Source of the DNA: Bacteroides sp. | Lineage (GTDB): Bacteria; Bacteroidota; Bacteroidia; Bacteroidales; Bacteroidaceae | NCBI RefSeq assembly: GCF_030151085.1 | Contig: NZ_JASLER010000043.1 | Coordinates: 1-16,616 of the forward strand | DNA length: 16,616 bases | Direction: 5' to 3' | In this document: positions 14,515 through 16,616 of the stretch, in pieces | Layout of the letters: each line of letters opens with the position of its first letter | How positions within the stretch are numbered: the stretch's first letter is position 1 | The notes under the pieces: generated by a model | What the model was told of the DNA's origin: nothing | The model's database searches: none | The model's input: only the letters and a program-made list of their open reading frames with translations | Program-made: the position numbers and the translations under genes

Positions 14515-15081
14515 TCATGGATTATTAGGATTGTTTTTCTCATAACCCGTATCTTCCACAGCATCGTATTCCATTTTGCACTGTAGACATTTACCCGAAG
14601 TCAATGCACAAGCATGCAAGGGGATGACAAGGGTGCCCAATACGATATTTGGGTACTGACGCAGCAGGTGGCGTAATCGAAAGCAATAGCTATATTCGTT
14701 GGGACGGATTCCTTGCAGGCAATCGTTACGTAGTTGCTCAATCCATTCAGCTATGTCTTCGGCGTATGCTACGTGTTCGGATGATGGTGTTCCGAATGCT
14801 GTGGAAGCATTCCTGAAGAAGTGATCCATGCGCTTCGGAGGCAGAAACTCCAGCAAATACGTTCCGGCGGAACAAGTACAGGTTTCAACTCGCTGCTTGT
14901 CTATTACAGCCAACGTATGGCTTTCGAAAATTTTAATATGGCATGAGCCCTGCATCTCAATACTGCCTTGTAATACGAATAAAAAACAGTAGCGTCTTTC
15001 AGCAAGTAGTATCACCCGACCCGCCTGCTTGTGATAAGAGAAGCGAGCAGGAGCCTTACCGATGTTCATGTCATTATTCAT
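14515..15081 (-). CDS. AraC-type sensor-like protein lacking the HTH half, in the fimbrial operon
   Basis: This 188-residue protein has no signal peptide or membrane segment. The N-terminal half (about 15-85) looks like a cupin-type beta barrel: CFLFVLQGSIEMQGSCHIKIFESHTLAVIDKQ, followed by YLLEFLPPKRMDHFF. The helical part that follows includes a segment, SYCFRLRHLLRQYPNIVLGTLVIPLHAC. It resembles the 'LF.LLR.YYP...L..FFYPL' region found in Bacteroidota AraC-family regulators just before their DNA-binding domain. Here the protein ends about 30 residues later, with a CxxxxxxCxxC cluster (in ALTSGKCLQCKM) and an Asn/Pro-rich tail where the two HTH motifs would normally be. It starts 67 bases after the fimbrillin-like gene on the same strand, so it is probably cotranscribed. 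It may be a sensor-only derivative or a decayed regulator. The family assignment is tentative. Confidence 0.5.
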   Translation of the reverse strand: MNNDMNIGKAPARFSYHKQAGRVILLAERRYCFLFVLQGSIEMQGSCHIKIFESHTLAVIDKQRVETCTCSAGTYLLEFLPPKRMDHFFRNASTAFGTPSSEHVAYAEDIAEWIEQLRNDCLQGIRPNEYSYCFRLRHLLRQYPNIVLGTLVIPLHACALTSGKCLQCKMEYDAVEDTGYEKNNPNNP

Positions 15082-15148
15082 TTTCTTTGTTTATTATATT
15101 GTAAACAAGAGTTACAAAGCAATTCTACTACCAATTTACACGATAAAT

Positions 15149-16616
15149 TTATTTTACTTCACGTACACAACGAACAGGATAGGCACAAGAGCGACGGGCG
15201 TATTGATATCCATAATCATAGGGATGTACACATGGATGATCATAATCATTAACTCTTGTATGAATATGTAATATTGAAGTTGCATCATTAAAAGAAGCAG
15301 CTGAAGTGTAATATCCGCCACAGACATCTACAACAAAGCAACTACCATCTCCTGTCCTCCATCCACAATAGGGGAAAAAAGAAGTGTTTCCACTACGCCA
15401 TCTTTCCATATAAAACGACATTCCATGAAGAAGTTGTGATTGTTCAGGATTTTCAAAATTCTGAGTATCATAGGTATTTGTATTGAGCCCAGTATTGGTG
15501 AACCCCATCCAAGCATCACTTTTAGGAAGCATCCAACCTGATGGGCATGGGTCAAAAAGAGATTTATTTATAGCACCATTATTAGCAACAATATTTTGAT
15601 AATTGATAGTTGCATCATTAAAAGGAATTCCACCCCATAACTTGTCGTTATGTCCCCAATACCAATCACCATCATTGACGTATAATGTAGGATCATGCGT
15701 TGATCTATGATCAGCTCCATTTTTAATATCAAATTCACCACCATTTTCAAATTGAGCTGGTATTGCCGTAGCCATATATGTAGTGGGATTTTGGATAGCA
15801 TACATTATGTTGCCTGTAGTGGCATCTATTCTCTTAGTCTGAAAAACTTCTCCAGTTCCAACAGTGCTTGACATGCTAATTTGTTGAGCATTGTTGTTAT
15901 ATAATGCAGTGATGTTAGGACTGGCATATGCATAAAACTCTTTACCTACTATTTTTGCAACTTGTGGAAATGGATCTTTCCTCCCCCATTGGAAATATAG
16001 GCCATAAGTGTATAAATTTCCTGGAGTCGTACTAAGTGCGCCCAAATTACAAGACATAAAACTAAATCCCGGTACTCGTGTACCACTATATATATTACCA
16101 CTATCCCAATTATACGTCGTATATTTCACCGCATTTGCCACCTGCGCCGGCGAACTATCATTCACCCAAATATGCCACGACCATAGTATCACTCCGCTAC
16201 TATTATATCCTGCAACTACTGCATTACCGTCCGTATTTCCCGCCGTCACATAAACGATATCATCTTTCAAATACACACGGGTTCCGCTGGCGTTATTACC
16301 GATTGCGAAGTTACTTCCGTCCCCTGTTTGCCACAATATATCCACCCGAGAAAACTTTTTGGCAGCTACAGTCTTATCCACATAATCTGCATATCGCCAC
16401 CCGCCACCTGTTTCAGTACGTTCGTAAGGATCGAAGGCGATACTGGCATTCCGCTTCATTACAAAACAATTGGCAGGAGCCGCCATCACACGTGAGTCCG
16501 TAACGGAAGATTTCAGGTTCAGGGTCAACGTATATTTATAATTCCGTTTGATATTGAAATCATTCGTATTGTTCTCACCCGGATATACGGTATATACATA
16601 GCTCCCCCCATCCACT
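15149..16616 (-). CDS. Fimbrillin-like/FISUMP-type adhesin, N-terminus outside the window
   Basis: About 488 C-terminal residues are visible; the reading frame is open to the window edge, so the start, and any lipoprotein signal, is missing. Visible residues 1-45 show the end of a fimbrillin-type domain (FNIKRNYKYTLTLNL). From about 46 a second module begins (ANCFVMKRNASIAFDPYER), with DILWQTGDG, GNAVVAGYNSSGVILWSWHIWV (130-151) and MSCNLGALSTTPGNLYTYGLYFQWGRKDPF (187-216). The protein ends SCAYPVRCVREVK. This arrangement (W-S-W-H-I-W, 'NLGA', 'YQWGRKDPF' and a closing 'R.Y.FPVRCVRE') is typical of FISUMP-like modules in Bacteroidota cell-surface and fimbrial tip proteins (often annotated DUF4906 or major-paralogous domain). 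The likely role is a surface-exposed minor or tip subunit mediating adhesion. The AraC-like gene follows after 67 bases. Confidence 0.75.
   Translation of the reverse strand, partial: VDGGSYVYTVYPGENNTNDFNIKRNYKYTLTLNLKSSVTDSRVMAAPANCFVMKRNASIAFDPYERTETGGGWRYADYVDKTVAAKKFSRVDILWQTGDGSNFAIGNNASGTRVYLKDDIVYVTAGNTDGNAVVAGYNSSGVILWSWHIWVNDSSPAQVANAVKYTTYNWDSGNIYSGTRVPGFSFMSCNLGALSTTPGNLYTYGLYFQWGRKDPFPQVAKIVGKEFYAYASPNITALYNNNAQQISMSSTVGTGEVFQTKRIDATTGNIMYAIQNPTTYMATAIPAQFENGGEFDIKNGADHRSTHDPTLYVNDGDWYWGHNDKLWGGIPFNDATINYQNIVANNGAINKSLFDPCPSGWMLPKSDAWMGFTNTGLNTNTYDTQNFENPEQSQLLHGMSFYMERWRSGNTSFFPYCGWRTGDGSCFVVDVCGGYYTSAASFNDATSILHIHTRVNDYDHPCVHPYDYGYQYARRSCAYPVRCVREVK

Noticed and set aside
15087..15108. 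7-bp hairpin (TTGTTTA/TAAACAA) between the adhesin and AraC-like genes as an attenuator
   Set aside because: An all-AT-rich short stem in AT-rich DNA with no U-tail; too weak to claim.

Overview
The window looks like chromosomal DNA of a Bacteroides-type member of the Bacteroidota. Evidence: promoters of the TTTG / TAnnTTTG type, lipoproteins with an SDDD-type sequence after the lipidated cysteine, Bacteroidota-specific families (PepSY-like, DUF4738, DUF4890, HU-HIG proteins, fimbrillin/FISUMP-like adhesin) and moderate-to-low GC. No species call can be made from this alone.

Layout. Positions 1-410 hold the 3' end of an ISL3/ISAon1-type transposase gene (+), a terminator and tRNA-Ser(UGA) with its own promoter (-). 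Positions 411-4184 carry mutS2 and an iron-sulfur L-serine dehydratase gene (+), probably cotranscribed and closed by a large inverted repeat. Positions 4276-8607 (all -) form an envelope-related block. From upstream to downstream it encodes a Spy-like DUF4890 periplasmic protein with its own terminator, a DUF4738 lipoprotein, an OmpR-type response regulator and its sensor kinase (overlapping by 4 nt), a periplasmic PepSY-like protein and a PepSY-like lipoprotein. I read this as a two-component envelope-sensing module with its probable accessory or target proteins.

Positions 8757-14014 (all -) are an accessory-looking region. An AT-rich gene for a 1146-residue protein joins an N-terminal HD phosphohydrolase-like domain to an Hsp90-type ATPase. 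It lies between two HU-like DNA-binding protein genes: a small one with a Gly/Ser tail (8757-9233), and one with an added C-terminal winged helix (13397-14014). Upstream of the latter is a three-site palindromic operator array with 44- and 22-bp centre spacing. Between the Hsp90-like gene and the small HU gene lies an unexplained set of same-strand CTCTACA-type repeats. The HD-Hsp90 gene is the best candidate in the window for a poorly characterised conflict or stress system.

Positions 14515-16616 (-) are the end of a fimbrial/adhesin operon: a fimbrillin-like protein with a FISUMP-type C-terminal domain, cut by the window edge, followed by a small protein that resembles the sensor half of an AraC regulator but lacks the HTH half.
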